Source: Geoglobus sp. UBA235 (GTDB lineage Archaea; Halobacteriota; Archaeoglobi; Archaeoglobales; Archaeoglobaceae). From it: a stretch of DNA of 63,448 bases. The position numbers were made by a program, and so were the translations under genes. The notes under the pieces were generated by a model, which ran no database searches, was not told the origin of the DNA, and saw nothing but the letters and a program-made list of their open reading frames with translations. The stretch is taken from NCBI GenBank assembly GCA_002494725.1, contig DACG01000008.1, positions 1 to 63,448 on the forward strand, in the 5' to 3' direction. How positions within the stretch are numbered: the stretch's first letter is position 1; each line of letters begins with the position of its first letter. Of this stretch, positions 39,419 through 48,238 are shown in pieces.

Positions 39419-40790
39419 CTGCCCTCACCTCCGGGAAGAAGAGGCCGGACTTGCCATCCCAGTCGTCTGGCGGGCACGTTCTCGGAATCTCTCTGCTGTA
39501 CTTCCCTATGACGCCTTTCCTGTAGAGTTCCTTCAGCTCATCAATGCTCAGCCCGAGCAGCTTTACGAAAACGTACTCGTTGTCAAAGCCGAGGGGTCTT
39601 GCGGTCCACTTTATCCTGCCCGGACTCTCGCTGAGCTTTGGAACCGGAGAGACTTCAGCGAGCTCTCCCCAGAGCGGGTCTTCGTACTTCCACACCGCCT
39701 TTCTCTCGTTCCAGTGCTCGTCCTCGTACTGATCCTTCGCGCTCATGACCTTCGCGGCAGCAAACCCGTGCTTTTCTGCAAGCTTTTCAATTTCCTCCAC
39801 GGTCTTGTCCTTCGCCCACTCGTGGAGAGCCTGATAGATCTCCTCCTGATTCTCCGGCTTCTGCCTTTCCTCTATGTCTGCATACTTCTCAAACAGGTCG
39901 TACCTGTGCATCGCCTCGCACAGTCCCCTGAACTCCTCCTCCCTGAATGCTGCGATGGCAACGTAGCCGTCCTTCACCCTGACTATGTCAGACGGGACGA
40001 GCGCCACATCCCTGTTGCCCGTTCTCTCCCTGTTCTTTCCGGTAAGGTAGACGTACAGCCACGTCCAGTCCATGTTTCTGACGAGGTTCTCTGCCTGGGA
40101 GAGGTCTATGTACTGGCCCTTACCCGTTTTCTGCCTGTAATAAAGCCCAACCAACACTGCAAAAGCACCCATCAGAGCTCCGTAGTAATCGCCAATCCAG
40201 TCTCCGACCTTGAGGGGCATCGCCTCCTTGAAGCCGGTGGTCTCCATCAATCCTGAAGTTGCCTGCGCGACTGCGTCGTAGCTCGGTCTGACTGTGAACG
40301 GTCCCCACTGGCCGAAGCCGGACATGCTGATGTAAACCAGTCCCGGATTTATCTCGCTCAGCTGCCTGTAGCCAAGACCCCACCTGTCCGTGGTTCCGGG
40401 TCTGAAGTTCTCGACGAGCACGTCAGCTTTCCTGACGAGCTTGTACATGAGCTCCTTACCCTCAGGGGTTCTCAGGTCTATGGAGACATGGTACTTGCTG
40501 TTGTTTGCGGCCTCGAAACCGAGTGCAAGGTTCTTGTAGAACTTGGCGAATGGTGTAAGCGCCCTCATGGTGTCTCCGATTCCCGGCAGCTCCACCTTTA
40601 TAACCTCTGCTCCGAATTCCGCGAGATACGTTGGCAGCATTGGACCGAGAACGAGAGTTCCGATCTCTATAACTCTTATACTCTTAAGCGGTTCTGGTTT
40701 TTGAAATATCCTTTCCGGATTCATGATCTCTCTTATGTATTCCGTATAGGGCATACCATCGATATCTCCTTTTTCTGGGATTCTGACCAT
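39411..40790 (-). CDS. Family III CoA-transferase (subunit 2)
   Basis: A 459-residue paralogue of the neighbour: IRVIEIGTLVLGPMLPTYLAEFG, RPSYDAVAQATSG with the catalytic Asp, GKGQYIDLSQAEN. ATG 40790 follows GGGGTGATAATT. Both subunits keep the Asp, so both could be active. GC content in the pair is clearly higher than around, which may mean transfer or strong codon selection. Confidence 0.88.
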   Translation of the reverse strand: MVRIPEKGDIDGMPYTEYIREIMNPERIFQKPEPLKSIRVIEIGTLVLGPMLPTYLAEFGAEVIKVELPGIGDTMRALTPFAKFYKNLALGFEAANNSKYHVSIDLRTPEGKELMYKLVRKADVLVENFRPGTTDRWGLGYRQLSEINPGLVYISMSGFGQWGPFTVRPSYDAVAQATSGLMETTGFKEAMPLKVGDWIGDYYGALMGAFAVLVGLYYRQKTGKGQYIDLSQAENLVRNMDWTWLYVYLTGKNRERTGNRDVALVPSDIVRVKDGYVAIAAFREEEFRGLCEAMHRYDLFEKYADIEERQKPENQEEIYQALHEWAKDKTVEEIEKLAEKHGFAAAKVMSAKDQYEDEHWNERKAVWKYEDPLWGELAEVSPVPKLSESPGRIKWTARPLGFDNEYVFVKLLGLSIDELKELYRKGVIGKYSREIPRTCPPDDWDGKSGLFFPEVRADE

Positions 40791-40941
40791 AATTATCACC
40801 CCACAATGGCTCATGAGTCCAACACACTCCCGAAATGGGTGACTTAAAAAACTTGCTTTTTACGGTAACGTTACAATGATTGCTTTTAAAGAGTATGGCT
40901 TACAGCAGAAAACATCAGAACAGTGATTACCGATTCTGGTT

Positions 40942-41721
40942 TTAGGTAACGTTCTTGACAGCTTTCAAATCATCCAAGAACGGATAGCTCTTTCTGCTCT
41001 CTTTGACTTTCTCAAGATTTATTCTGGCAAAAATCATCTCCTGAAGCTCTCCGGCCTCATTCAGAACCTTCCCATAAGGGTCAATTATTGCTGAGTGGCC
41101 ATTGTATTTCCCCTCATCATCAACACAGTTTGTTGCGATGACATAAAGCTGATTCTCAATTGCCCTTGCCCTGATTAGGGTTTTCCAGTGCTCTATTCTT
41201 GCAGAGGGGAACTCAGCAGGAATTGCAATTATCTCAGCTCCATTCTTCATAAGTGCCCTTGATAGCTCGGGGAACCGGATTTCATAGCATATCAGGACTC
41301 CAATTCTTCCAAACGGGGTTTCAAAAAGTCCAAGCTCATTTCCTGGAGTGAAGTGTTCCCTCTCATCTGTAAGAGGAAACGGAAGGATTTTTCTGTATTT
41401 TCCCCGAATTTCTCCTCTGTGAATCAGGCAGACAGAGTTGTAAAGTCTGCCACTTTCCCTTTCAACCACTCCGGCGATGATCAGAATGTCCTTTCTTTCA
41501 GAAAGCTTGAGAATGAGGTTTAGCTCCTCCTCAGCATTTCCAACATTCCTGTAGTTCTCTGCAATAAGTCCCGTGTTGCATGCTTCCGGCAAAACAACGA
41601 TCTTTGCATCCACCTGAATTGCTCTTTTGATCAGACTCAGAGCCTTGGATCTGTTTGTCTCAACATCCCTCCCAATCCTCTGCTGGGCACATGCAACAAC
41701 AAACTCATTCGATGTAGTCAA
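40942..41721 (-). CDS. Carbon-nitrogen hydrolase (nitrilase superfamily)
   Basis: A 259-residue amidase-type protein with the Glu-Lys-Cys triad: LPEACNTG (Glu), KYRKILPFPLTDERE (Lys), and LICYEIRFPEL (Cys). It resembles omega-amidase and similar branch members. TTG start at 41721, with GAGGTGG directly upstream. It overlaps the regulator gene by 17 bases. Confidence 0.88.
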   Translation of the reverse strand: MTTSNEFVVACAQQRIGRDVETNRSKALSLIKRAIQVDAKIVVLPEACNTGLIAENYRNVGNAEEELNLILKLSERKDILIIAGVVERESGRLYNSVCLIHRGEIRGKYRKILPFPLTDEREHFTPGNELGLFETPFGRIGVLICYEIRFPELSRALMKNGAEIIAIPAEFPSARIEHWKTLIRARAIENQLYVIATNCVDDEGKYNGHSAIIDPYGKVLNEAGELQEMIFARINLEKVKESRKSYPFLDDLKAVKNVT

Positions 41722-41980
41722 CCACCTCTCCCTCCTTTGTGACTTCTATTTTTTCCCCGCTCCTGTCAATGCAGAAGCCCCATTCCAGAATCTGAAGATG
41801 ATACTCCAGATCTCTGTCATTCAGCCCTGTCTCTTTTTTTATCTCTTCAAGGTTCTTCCCTTTCTTGAGCATTTTGAGGATCTTTCTCCTTAGAGGACTG
41901 TTCACAGCAATCTGATACCGTTTATGATACTCTCTGCTTTTCTCAATTGATCTGCTGTACTCGCTCCACCTCTCCTTCAT
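41705..41980 (-). CDS. Winged-helix regulator
   Basis: A 91-residue protein: basic helix (KERWSEYSRSIEKSREYHKRY) then helix-turn-helix (NSPLRRKILKMLKKGKNLEEIKKETGLNDRDLEYHLQILEWGFC in parts: SPLRRKILKMLKKG, LEEIKKETGLNDRDLEYHLQ) and a wing (IDRSGEKIEVTKEG). ATG 41980 follows GGGTGGAGGT. It is cotranscribed with the hydrolase gene and divergent from the next gene across 76 bp. Confidence 0.8.
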   Translation of the reverse strand: MKERWSEYSRSIEKSREYHKRYQIAVNSPLRRKILKMLKKGKNLEEIKKETGLNDRDLEYHLQILEWGFCIDRSGEKIEVTKEGEVVDYIE

Positions 41981-42056
41981 ACCTCCACCCCGGGCTTTGA
42001 CAGCAAGGGGAATTTGCGTTAAAAAATTATATAGTTTCTCCCGAAAGCATGGAAGC

Positions 42057-42362
42057 ATGAAGATCATTGTCAAGGATCAGCCATGCGGTTACATAACCGA
42101 AATAAATGCGGAGATGGTTGACAGGAGAAATGTAAAGATCACGGTAAAATCCGAGTGCCTGGATGTGCAGAAATACGGTGAGAAGCTTGGCATTTTGAGC
42201 ATGAAGGATGTTCTGACAAAAATTCCGGAAAATAAGGTGTACAGACTTGCCGACATAAGACATTCAACATGCGTTGTGCCCTACATGATTCTCAAGGCTG
42301 CTGAGATCGAGCTGGGGTTGAATGTTAGGAAATTCTTCACCTATGAGATATTGGACGAATGA
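42057..42362 (+). CDS. Conserved archaeal protein of unknown function
   Basis: A 101-residue protein with three Cys (DQPCGYIT, KSECLDVQ, HSTCVVPYMILKAAEIELGL). TTATATAG lies about 30 bases before the ATG, so it has its own promoter. Similar small Cys proteins occur in anaerobic archaea near sulfur genes; TusA follows 156 bases later. No mechanism can be given. Confidence 0.6.
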   Translation: MKIIVKDQPCGYITEINAEMVDRRNVKITVKSECLDVQKYGEKLGILSMKDVLTKIPENKVYRLADIRHSTCVVPYMILKAAEIELGLNVRKFFTYEILDE

Positions 42363-42518
42363 GAATTCTGGGATCATTAGAATGACTTTTGACATTGCAG
42401 TTCAATCTAAATAATTCTTCCCGATGTTATACATAGTTCGAGATTTTTGTCAAAAAGTTGGAAAAAATTCAGCCATTCACCAAAATATTTTTATTGCAGT
42501 TTTTGATAAACTTTGTCC
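42363..42518. promoter_or_regulatory. Upstream region of the TusA operon
   Basis: It contains TTTTTGTCAAAAA, a perfect palindrome about a central T near 42448-42460, and AATATTTTTATTG as an A/T-rich promoter core about 35 bases before the TusA ATG. Confidence 0.4.
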
Positions 42519-42740
42519 ATGACAGTGATTGACCTCAGGGGTCTGACGTGCCCCGAACCTCTGATCAAGCTCATAGAAAAAATGAGGGATGTTGAGGTTG
42601 GCAAGGAAATCGAAGTTCTTACAACAGATCCGGGGACAATAGTTGATATCCCTCTCTGGGCGGAAAAATCGGGAGTTGAGGTTATAGACTGCAGCAGGGA
42701 GGAGAATCAGATCAGGTTCATCCTTAAAAAGGTGAAATGA
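42519..42740 (+). CDS. tusA: TusA/SirA-type sulfur carrier protein
   Basis: A 73-residue protein with the family signature DLRGLTCPEPLIKL; the Cys carries persulfide sulfur. ATG 42519 follows the A/T-rich promoter. It overlaps the cytochrome gene's start, so the three genes (TusA, cytochrome b, HdrD-like) form one operon: the likely path is sulfur delivery or thiol redox at the membrane (inference). Confidence 0.9.
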   Translation: MTVIDLRGLTCPEPLIKLIEKMRDVEVGKEIEVLTTDPGTIVDIPLWAEKSGVEVIDCSREENQIRFILKKVK

Positions 42741-43402
42741 TGGACTTCGTATTCACCTCACTGCCGTACATAACCTTCACAGCATTCATTTCGGGGTTAA
42801 TCTGGAGAATATGGAGATTTTTCAGAGCAGGAGTCCCCTCCTATCCCCTGTTTCCCATGGCATCTCAGGACAATTTTCAGAAGTTCAAATCATATCTCAC
42901 TCAGGTACTTCTTTTCGCACCCCTTTTCAAGAATGACAGAAAACTGTGGGGATTATCGTGGATGTTCCATTTGAGCCTTTTTCTGATCGTTGCAGGCCAC
43001 TTCAGGATGTTCCTTGGAATCAGAATAGATGAAAGGCTGGCATTTACCCTGGGATCATTTTTCGGGCTTGTATTTCTTATTTCAGTGGTGATTCTCCTTT
43101 TCAGAAGGTTTGGAGAGGTAAGGGTTGTATCAACTCTGGAAGACTACGTGATTTTGATTTTGCTGGTATTCATCGCTCTTAGCGGGCTTGCAATGAGGTT
43201 TTCAGGGAATCACTATGATCTTTCAGCTTACGCATCCTCTCTCATAACTCTTTCACCACAGATTCCAGAGTATGACATCTTTTTACTGATCCACGCATTC
43301 CTCGCTCAGCTTCTCATAGCATATCTTCCTTACGGAAAGCTGTTTCACTCAATTGGTGCATTTGTGACATCATATTATCCACTGAGGTGGCAGAATGGCT
43401 GA
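42737..43402 (+). CDS. Membrane cytochrome b (NarI/DsrM-like)
   Basis: A 221-residue protein with five hydrophobic segments and paired His in the membrane (FHLSLFLIVAGHFRMF; LLIHAFLAQLLIAYLPYGKLFHSI) that can bind two hemes b. It resembles the gamma subunit of nitrate reductase, DsrM and HmeC. It would take electrons from menaquinol and pass them to the iron-sulfur partner encoded next. Confidence 0.85.
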   Translation: MMDFVFTSLPYITFTAFISGLIWRIWRFFRAGVPSYPLFPMASQDNFQKFKSYLTQVLLFAPLFKNDRKLWGLSWMFHLSLFLIVAGHFRMFLGIRIDERLAFTLGSFFGLVFLISVVILLFRRFGEVRVVSTLEDYVILILLVFIALSGLAMRFSGNHYDLSAYASSLITLSPQIPEYDIFLLIHAFLAQLLIAYLPYGKLFHSIGAFVTSYYPLRWQNG

Positions 43403-44510
43403 AGTTGACTTTGCAGACGTCTGTGTGAGATGTGGCTCATGCCTCAGAGCCTGTCACATATTTCTCGCAACAGGCAGAAGGCACCATGCTGCTGCAGTAA
43501 AGATCAGAACCCTCAGAAAAATTTTGAAGGCAGATGTTGGAAACGACGCTGACAGATTTTACGACTATGCTTTTGAATGCACAGGGTGCAGGAGGTGCAC
43601 GGTTCTTTGCCCCTTCTCAGTCGAGACTGCATCGTACGTCAGCAGGGCCAGGGGATTGCTGACATCTTCAGGGAGATACCCATCAACACTGAACGAGCTG
43701 GCTGAGACCCAGATAATGAAGGGTGAGAACTGGGAGAGACATCTCAGGATGTTCAGACTCAGTATAGAGATGCTCGAAAATCAGCACAGTGTGAGAATTC
43801 CTGTTCAGAAAGAAGCTGAGATCCTGTATGTTCCGCTTCAGGGAGCCCACACAATAGTTCCTGCTGCAAGGATCTTCAATGCAGTCAAAGAGAGCTGGAC
43901 TCTCAGCATATTTGAGGCTTCGGTTTTTGCCTTCTTTCTGGGAGATATGGAGAGGGTGAAGAAGACTGTTGAAAGAATAAAAGAGGAGGCTGAAAGGGTT
44001 AATGCAAGGGAGATTGTAATAACGGAGTGCGGTCATGCTTACAGGGTTTACAGATTTCTGTTTCCAAGGTGGTTTGGCAGGGATTTGAAAGTGAGGAGCA
44101 TAGTGGAGGTTGTGACAGAGTATCTGAAAAATGGAGAGGTTGAGGTAAAATCAACCTTGAAAGAGCCCATCACATACCACGACCCTTGTCAGGCTGGAAG
44201 AAATGGAGGGCTGATAGACGAGCCAAGATTTGTCCTCAGAGAAATTGCCGAGGACTTCAGGGAGATGAATCCAGGCAGAGAACTTAACTTCTGCTGCGGA
44301 GGCGGTGGAGGGCTTGTTGCTGTTCCGGAACTTAAAGAGCTGAGACTTAAGGCAGGAAAGGTTAAATTGAGGCAGATAAGAGAGACAGAGGCCAAGATTG
44401 TCTCAACAATATGTGAGAACTGCAAAACTCAGCTTAAGGACCTGAAAGAGCATTATGGAATCAACTACAGGGTGGCCGGTGTGACAGACCTTCTTGCTGA
44501 GTGTATTTGA
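43395..44510 (+). CDS. HdrD/DsrK-like iron-sulfur reductase
   Basis: A 371-residue protein with two ferredoxin-type sites (CVRCGSCLRACH; CTGCRRCTVLCPFS) and two CCG-type domains (YHDPCQAGR ... FCCGGGGG, and the closing ICENCKTQLKD). HdrD, DsrK and TmcB bind a special 4Fe-4S cluster there that reduces disulfides. The start overlaps the cytochrome gene by eight bases. With TusA upstream it may reduce a persulfide or a trisulfide. Confidence 0.88.
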   Translation: MAEVDFADVCVRCGSCLRACHIFLATGRRHHAAAVKIRTLRKILKADVGNDADRFYDYAFECTGCRRCTVLCPFSVETASYVSRARGLLTSSGRYPSTLNELAETQIMKGENWERHLRMFRLSIEMLENQHSVRIPVQKEAEILYVPLQGAHTIVPAARIFNAVKESWTLSIFEASVFAFFLGDMERVKKTVERIKEEAERVNAREIVITECGHAYRVYRFLFPRWFGRDLKVRSIVEVVTEYLKNGEVEVKSTLKEPITYHDPCQAGRNGGLIDEPRFVLREIAEDFREMNPGRELNFCCGGGGGLVAVPELKELRLKAGKVKLRQIRETEAKIVSTICENCKTQLKDLKEHYGINYRVAGVTDLLAECI

Positions 44511-44589
44511 ACGCAACTTTTGTTTTTATATTTGTTAATAAAACTATTATTTTCATTTGTTATCTATCTGTAATAACTTTCAATCAGTT

Positions 44590-44604
44590 TTGGACAATAT
44601 CCAA
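44590..44604. promoter_or_regulatory. Operator-like palindrome TTGGACAATATCCAA
   Basis: Arms TTGGA/TCCAA around CAATA. The first 12 bases with one more T (TTTGGACAATAT) recur at 48862-48873 before the corrinoid methyltransferase operon, which suggests a common regulator. Confidence 0.5.
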
Positions 44605-44663
44605 CAATTTCACCAAATTGGCAGACAAAATATAATTTTAATTCGAGTCTTTGGGAGAAAAGC

Positions 44664-44672
44664 TTAAATATG
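44664..44672 (+). promoter_or_regulatory. TATA box of the CMD/methyltransferase operon
   Basis: GCTTAAATATG, 39-47 bases before the ATG at 44711; GGAGGATGGTAGC gives the ribosome binding site. Confidence 0.5.
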
Positions 44673-44710
44673 TTGATTAAAAATTACAAAATAAAGCGGA
44701 GGATGGTAGC

Positions 44711-45127
44711 ATGGGAAATGAGTGCGAGGAATATGTTAGGGAGAAGATGAAACTGATGCCCAGGTTTTTGAAGCCGATATGTGAGGTGTGGCCAGAAGCT
44801 GCCAAGAAATTTGCCGATTTTTACGAGGAGATCTGGGGAGATGGGGCGCTGGAAAGAAAGATAAAGGAGCTGATGTTCACAGCCATAGGAGTTGCCACGG
44901 CATCTCCGAGATGCATAGTGCATGTGATTGCGGCAATTGAGGCTGGAGCCACAGACGAGGAGATACTTGAGGCAGTTGCTGTAGGCTTTATCGGTGCAGG
45001 TTTCTATCCGAACAACCCAGGAATTCCGTATGCATTTGAGTATGCTGCAAAAACTCTTGAAATTGCTCAGAAATACAGAAAAGGTGAGGACTGGGAGTAT
45101 CTCAAGCCTCCTGAGTTCAGAGGCTGA
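44711..45127 (+). CDS. Carboxymuconolactone decarboxylase family protein
   Basis: A 138-residue all-helical CMD/AhpD-like protein. The active-site region reads ASPRCIVHVIAAIEAGAT: one Cys of the usual CXXC is Ser, so a disulfide-based AhpD mechanism is unlikely. It starts an operon with a UroD/MtaA-type methyltransferase and an OsmC protein. Confidence 0.82.
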   Translation: MGNECEEYVREKMKLMPRFLKPICEVWPEAAKKFADFYEEIWGDGALERKIKELMFTAIGVATASPRCIVHVIAAIEAGATDEEILEAVAVGFIGAGFYPNNPGIPYAFEYAAKTLEIAQKYRKGEDWEYLKPPEFRG

Positions 45128-45156
45128 TTTTTCTAAATTTTTTATTTTTTGAGGTG

Positions 45157-46182
45157 ATGATTTTGAGGCCAAAGGAAATTCTCCTTGAAGCATTTAACCT
45201 TGGAACTCCTGAAAGGGTTCCGGCTGTCATATTTGGGGGAGGAATGTGGACCATAAAAAATTCCGGACAGAATTTCATGTACTATATCGGAAAGCCGAAG
45301 GAATATGCTGAGCTGATAATAAAAACAGCCGATGTGCTTCAGTCTGACATGGTTTACCCTGGTTCAGGCTACAACAACTTTCTTGCAGCAGCCATTGGAG
45401 GAAAAATAAAGGTAAGGCACATCGGGGCACCTGATCTTGAAGGACCGATAATAAACAGCCCTGAGGACCTTGAGGCATTGGAAATTGAAAGAATATACGA
45501 GGATGAGGCACTTCAGACAATCTGGAAAGCTTCGGAAATTGTTTACAACGAAATTGGAGACAGGTATCTGGTTGGAACAACATCATGGGGACCGTTTACA
45601 AAGGCAGGGAACCTCAGAGGTGTTGAACAGCTCATGAGGGATGTTTACAGGAACAGAGATTTTGCATCAAAGGTGATTGAGTTTGCAAGGGATTTGATAA
45701 TGGCGTTCTACGAACCCCTCGTCAAGGATATTGGAATGGATGCCATAAGCATCGCAGACCCCACAGCAAGCGGAGATCTGATATCAAGGAAGCACTTCCT
45801 TGAGTTTGCACTTCCGGCTTTGAAAGACCTCATAAATACAATGAAAAAGAGGGGGGTTGAGACGTTTTTACACATTTGCGGGGACACAAGTGATAAATTG
45901 CATGAGATTGCAGAAACTCGTGCAGGATGCTTCAGTTTGGATCACAAGGTAAACCTGGCAAATGCCAAAAAGGAGCTTCAGGGAGTGATATGCATCGCCG
46001 GAAATGTTGATCCCGTCTCAGTGATGAATGAGGGAACACCTGAGTATGTGGAGGAGGTTTCATCGAAGTGCATAGAGGATGCAGCAGAGGGAGGAGGATA
46101 TGTACTCTGCCCTGGATGCGACATCCCGCCAACCGTACCTCTCGAGAACATCAGGGCTTTCATAAATTCAACAAGGAAATGA
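45157..46182 (+). CDS. UroD/MtaA-family methyltransferase (first copy)
   Basis: A 341-residue TIM-barrel protein with zinc ligands in LHICGDTS (H-X-C) and LCPGCDIPP (Cys), as in MtaA/MtbA corrinoid methyltransferases. It has the early family part PKEILLEAFNLGTPERVPAV. It would move a methyl group to or from a corrinoid protein. It is not uroporphyrinogen decarboxylase because it keeps the zinc site. ATG 45157 follows GAGGTG. Confidence 0.85.
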   Translation: MILRPKEILLEAFNLGTPERVPAVIFGGGMWTIKNSGQNFMYYIGKPKEYAELIIKTADVLQSDMVYPGSGYNNFLAAAIGGKIKVRHIGAPDLEGPIINSPEDLEALEIERIYEDEALQTIWKASEIVYNEIGDRYLVGTTSWGPFTKAGNLRGVEQLMRDVYRNRDFASKVIEFARDLIMAFYEPLVKDIGMDAISIADPTASGDLISRKHFLEFALPALKDLINTMKKRGVETFLHICGDTSDKLHEIAETRAGCFSLDHKVNLANAKKELQGVICIAGNVDPVSVMNEGTPEYVEEVSSKCIEDAAEGGGYVLCPGCDIPPTVPLENIRAFINSTRK

Positions 46183-46232
46183 GGCGTAAATGTTCGGGTA
46201 AAATCTTTTCTTGGTAAAATCCGGGAGATGAT

Positions 46233-46766
46233 ATGGAGAAAATAAACGGTCTTGATGTGGAGTACCTGAAAAATGTTGTGAATGCTGTCAAAAGCAATCC
46301 CGAACTTGGAAAAACCCTATGGAGAGCAAGAGCCCAGTGGAAGGATGGATTCAAGGAAGAGGTGAAGATAAGGGAATTTACTGTCAGAATGGATGAGCCC
46401 TATGATCTTGGAGGAACAAACACAGCTCCAAACATGGTGGAGTACGTTCTTGGTGCCTTTGGAGCCTGTCTGATTGTTGGATACGTGATGAACGCGGCAG
46501 TTCGGGGTATTGAGCTTGACAAGGTGGAGGTAGAGGTTGAAGGAGACATTGACCTTCCCGGCTTCCTTGGATTAGAACCTCCTGAGAAGGTATCTCCGGG
46601 ATTCACCAACATCAGAGCGAGGGTTTTTCTGAAGACAAAAGGTCCGGTAAGCAGGGAGGATCTTGAGAAGCTTCATGAGGATGTTGTAAAAACATCTCCT
46701 GTTGGGAATACCCTCAGAAACCCTGTAAATGTGGATGTGAGACTGGAGAGCAGAAGAACGGTTTAA
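46233..46766 (+). CDS. OsmC-family protein
   Basis: A 177-residue OsmC-like protein: GGTNTAPNMVEYVLGAFGACLIVGYV has the conserved Glu and Cys (given in parts: APNMVEYVLGAFGACL). The C-terminal VKTSPVGNTLRNPVNVDV is also typical. OsmC proteins are thiol-dependent peroxidases. Here the context is a methyl-transfer cluster. Confidence 0.85.
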   Translation: MEKINGLDVEYLKNVVNAVKSNPELGKTLWRARAQWKDGFKEEVKIREFTVRMDEPYDLGGTNTAPNMVEYVLGAFGACLIVGYVMNAAVRGIELDKVEVEVEGDIDLPGFLGLEPPEKVSPGFTNIRARVFLKTKGPVSREDLEKLHEDVVKTSPVGNTLRNPVNVDVRLESRRTV

Positions 46767-46784
46767 TTTTAAAAATTTTTAAAA

Positions 46785-47162
46785 TCAGCCAATACATATT
46801 ACATTTTTTGCCTCCTTTGCGAGAAATATGAGTGTTGCAGCTCCTGCAGCCCTGACAGGCTCGATCAGATCCTCTTCCTTTATTTTCCTCACAACAAGTG
46901 TTTGAGAGCAAACCAGAATTTCAACTCCAGCTTCTATCGCCTCGTTCAGTCTCTGCCTCACTGTTGGAACTCCCGGTATCTCTTCCTCACTGTCAAGGGC
47001 CCCCTTTACCATAATCTCAACACCGTCCTGGAAGCAGAACAGGGTTGTCTTTACACCAAGATTCGCGCTAAGAGCAGCAAGCATCAGTGTTGTTCTTGCT
47101 ATGTCCGGGTAATTGAGACCCTTGCTCAGAACGAAAACAAGTCTCTCCTCTTCCATGCCCAT
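46785..47162 (-). CDS. DsrE-family protein
   Basis: A 125-residue DsrE/TusD-fold protein: VFVLSKGLNYPDIARTTLML, VKTTLFCFQDGVEIM, EAGVEILVCSQTL with the Cys, and AAGAATLIFL. It is convergent with the OsmC gene and just downstream of the second UroD-type gene (27-base gap). Confidence 0.8.
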   Translation of the reverse strand: MGMEEERLVFVLSKGLNYPDIARTTLMLAALSANLGVKTTLFCFQDGVEIMVKGALDSEEEIPGVPTVRQRLNEAIEAGVEILVCSQTLVVRKIKEEDLIEPVRAAGAATLIFLAKEAKNVICIG

Positions 47163-47188
47163 TAAGGGTTCAAACCCATATTTGACTT

Positions 47189-48238
47189 TTACCTGTCTGC
47201 TGATAATAGCCTGACAGTCTCAACCATAACCCTCACGTTTCTCGTGGGGGTTAGCGGGGAGATTGCACAGCCCGGAGCAACAATGTCCACTCCAGCCTCA
47301 ACAGCCCTCATAACCTCATTCTTCACATCCTTTTCAGAGCCGAAGGGTAGTGTGTAAACTGTGTCAACATTGCCCATTATCGCTGCCTTTCCTCTCGAAA
47401 CCTCAACAGCATGCCTTGCATCTGTCTTGGAGTCAATACTCAGACACGATGCTCCGGTCTCAACCATGTCCTCGATTATGCTCGTGCAGTCCCCGCAGAT
47501 GTGAAGAATCGTTGGACCGTTAATCTTTTCTATGAGTTCCTTATCAAAGGGCTTTGCTGAACTTGCATATCCTTTTGCTCCGATAACATCTGCAGAGGCA
47601 AACATGTTCTCGATCACAACCGCATCTGCCCCATGCTCAAGCATTGCATTGGCATATTCGGCAATAACATCGATGCACATCTCTGTCAGCTCAACAACAA
47701 GCTTTGGTTTCTTTATGGACATTCTGAGTATCTTCTCCATGTTTGCTATGTGAGCTGCAAGCGAAAACGGGCCAATTACACGTCCGAAGACAGGAACATC
47801 ATCAAATCTCTCAGCCAGAATTTCTATTGCTCTGAGCACAACAGGCACTCTTCCCTTTTCGAGAAATCTTTCAGGAACATCTATGCCTTCGGGAGCCACA
47901 TCCCCACGGTAGGATATGGTCGGAATCGTTGTTTTCTTTTTACCCCAGTCAACCTCTATCCCGAAGACCTCAGCCTCAACAGTCTGGCAGAATGGAACGC
48001 CGACAGCCTCAAACCCGAGAACCGTGTAGGCTGTTGAGGCGAGATCTGCCATTTTCATGGGATCTGAGTAGGCATCTTTCATGTATATTCCGAGATCATC
48101 CATTATCTCGGCCGTAACTGTTGAATTGGCGGAGAGAACTGGAGGTCTGTCTACCTTCAGAAACTCTACACTTCTGAAAAACCTCTCCTTTGGCTTTAAC
48201 TCACTTCTCACAGAATAGCTTTTTGAGGTCTTCCTCAT
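47189..48238 (-). CDS. UroD/MtaA-family methyltransferase (second copy)
   Basis: A 349-residue protein. Zinc ligands LHICGDCTS and APGCAISPL; ELKPKERFFRSVEFLKVDRPPVL is the family start; a barrel strand reads GADAVVIENMFAS. ATG 48238 has GGTGAATTAC; GTG 48211 is a shorter alternative and would fit the family start better. It overlaps the Lrp-family gene by 38 bases (or 11), which implies one transcript. Confidence 0.83.
   Translation of the reverse strand: MRKTSKSYSVRSELKPKERFFRSVEFLKVDRPPVLSANSTVTAEIMDDLGIYMKDAYSDPMKMADLASTAYTVLGFEAVGVPFCQTVEAEVFGIEVDWGKKKTTIPTISYRGDVAPEGIDVPERFLEKGRVPVVLRAIEILAERFDDVPVFGRVIGPFSLAAHIANMEKILRMSIKKPKLVVELTEMCIDVIAEYANAMLEHGADAVVIENMFASADVIGAKGYASSAKPFDKELIEKINGPTILHICGDCTSIIEDMVETGASCLSIDSKTDARHAVEVSRGKAAIMGNVDTVYTLPFGSEKDVKNEVMRAVEAGVDIVAPGCAISPLTPTRNVRVMVETVRLLSADR

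Noticed and set aside
39360..40256. 298-codon rightward open frame opposite the CoA-transferases
   Set aside because: Arises from the high GC and codon bias of the true leftward genes, which have clear family motifs.
40864..40874. GTAACGTTAC palindrome as an operator
   Set aside because: A similar string at 40945 belongs to the coding end of the hydrolase gene, so the resemblance may be chance; there is no further support.
47189..48238. Uroporphyrinogen decarboxylase (heme synthesis) for the UroD-type genes
   Set aside because: All three copies keep the H-X-C...C zinc ligands of corrinoid methyltransferases and lie beside a corrinoid protein gene.
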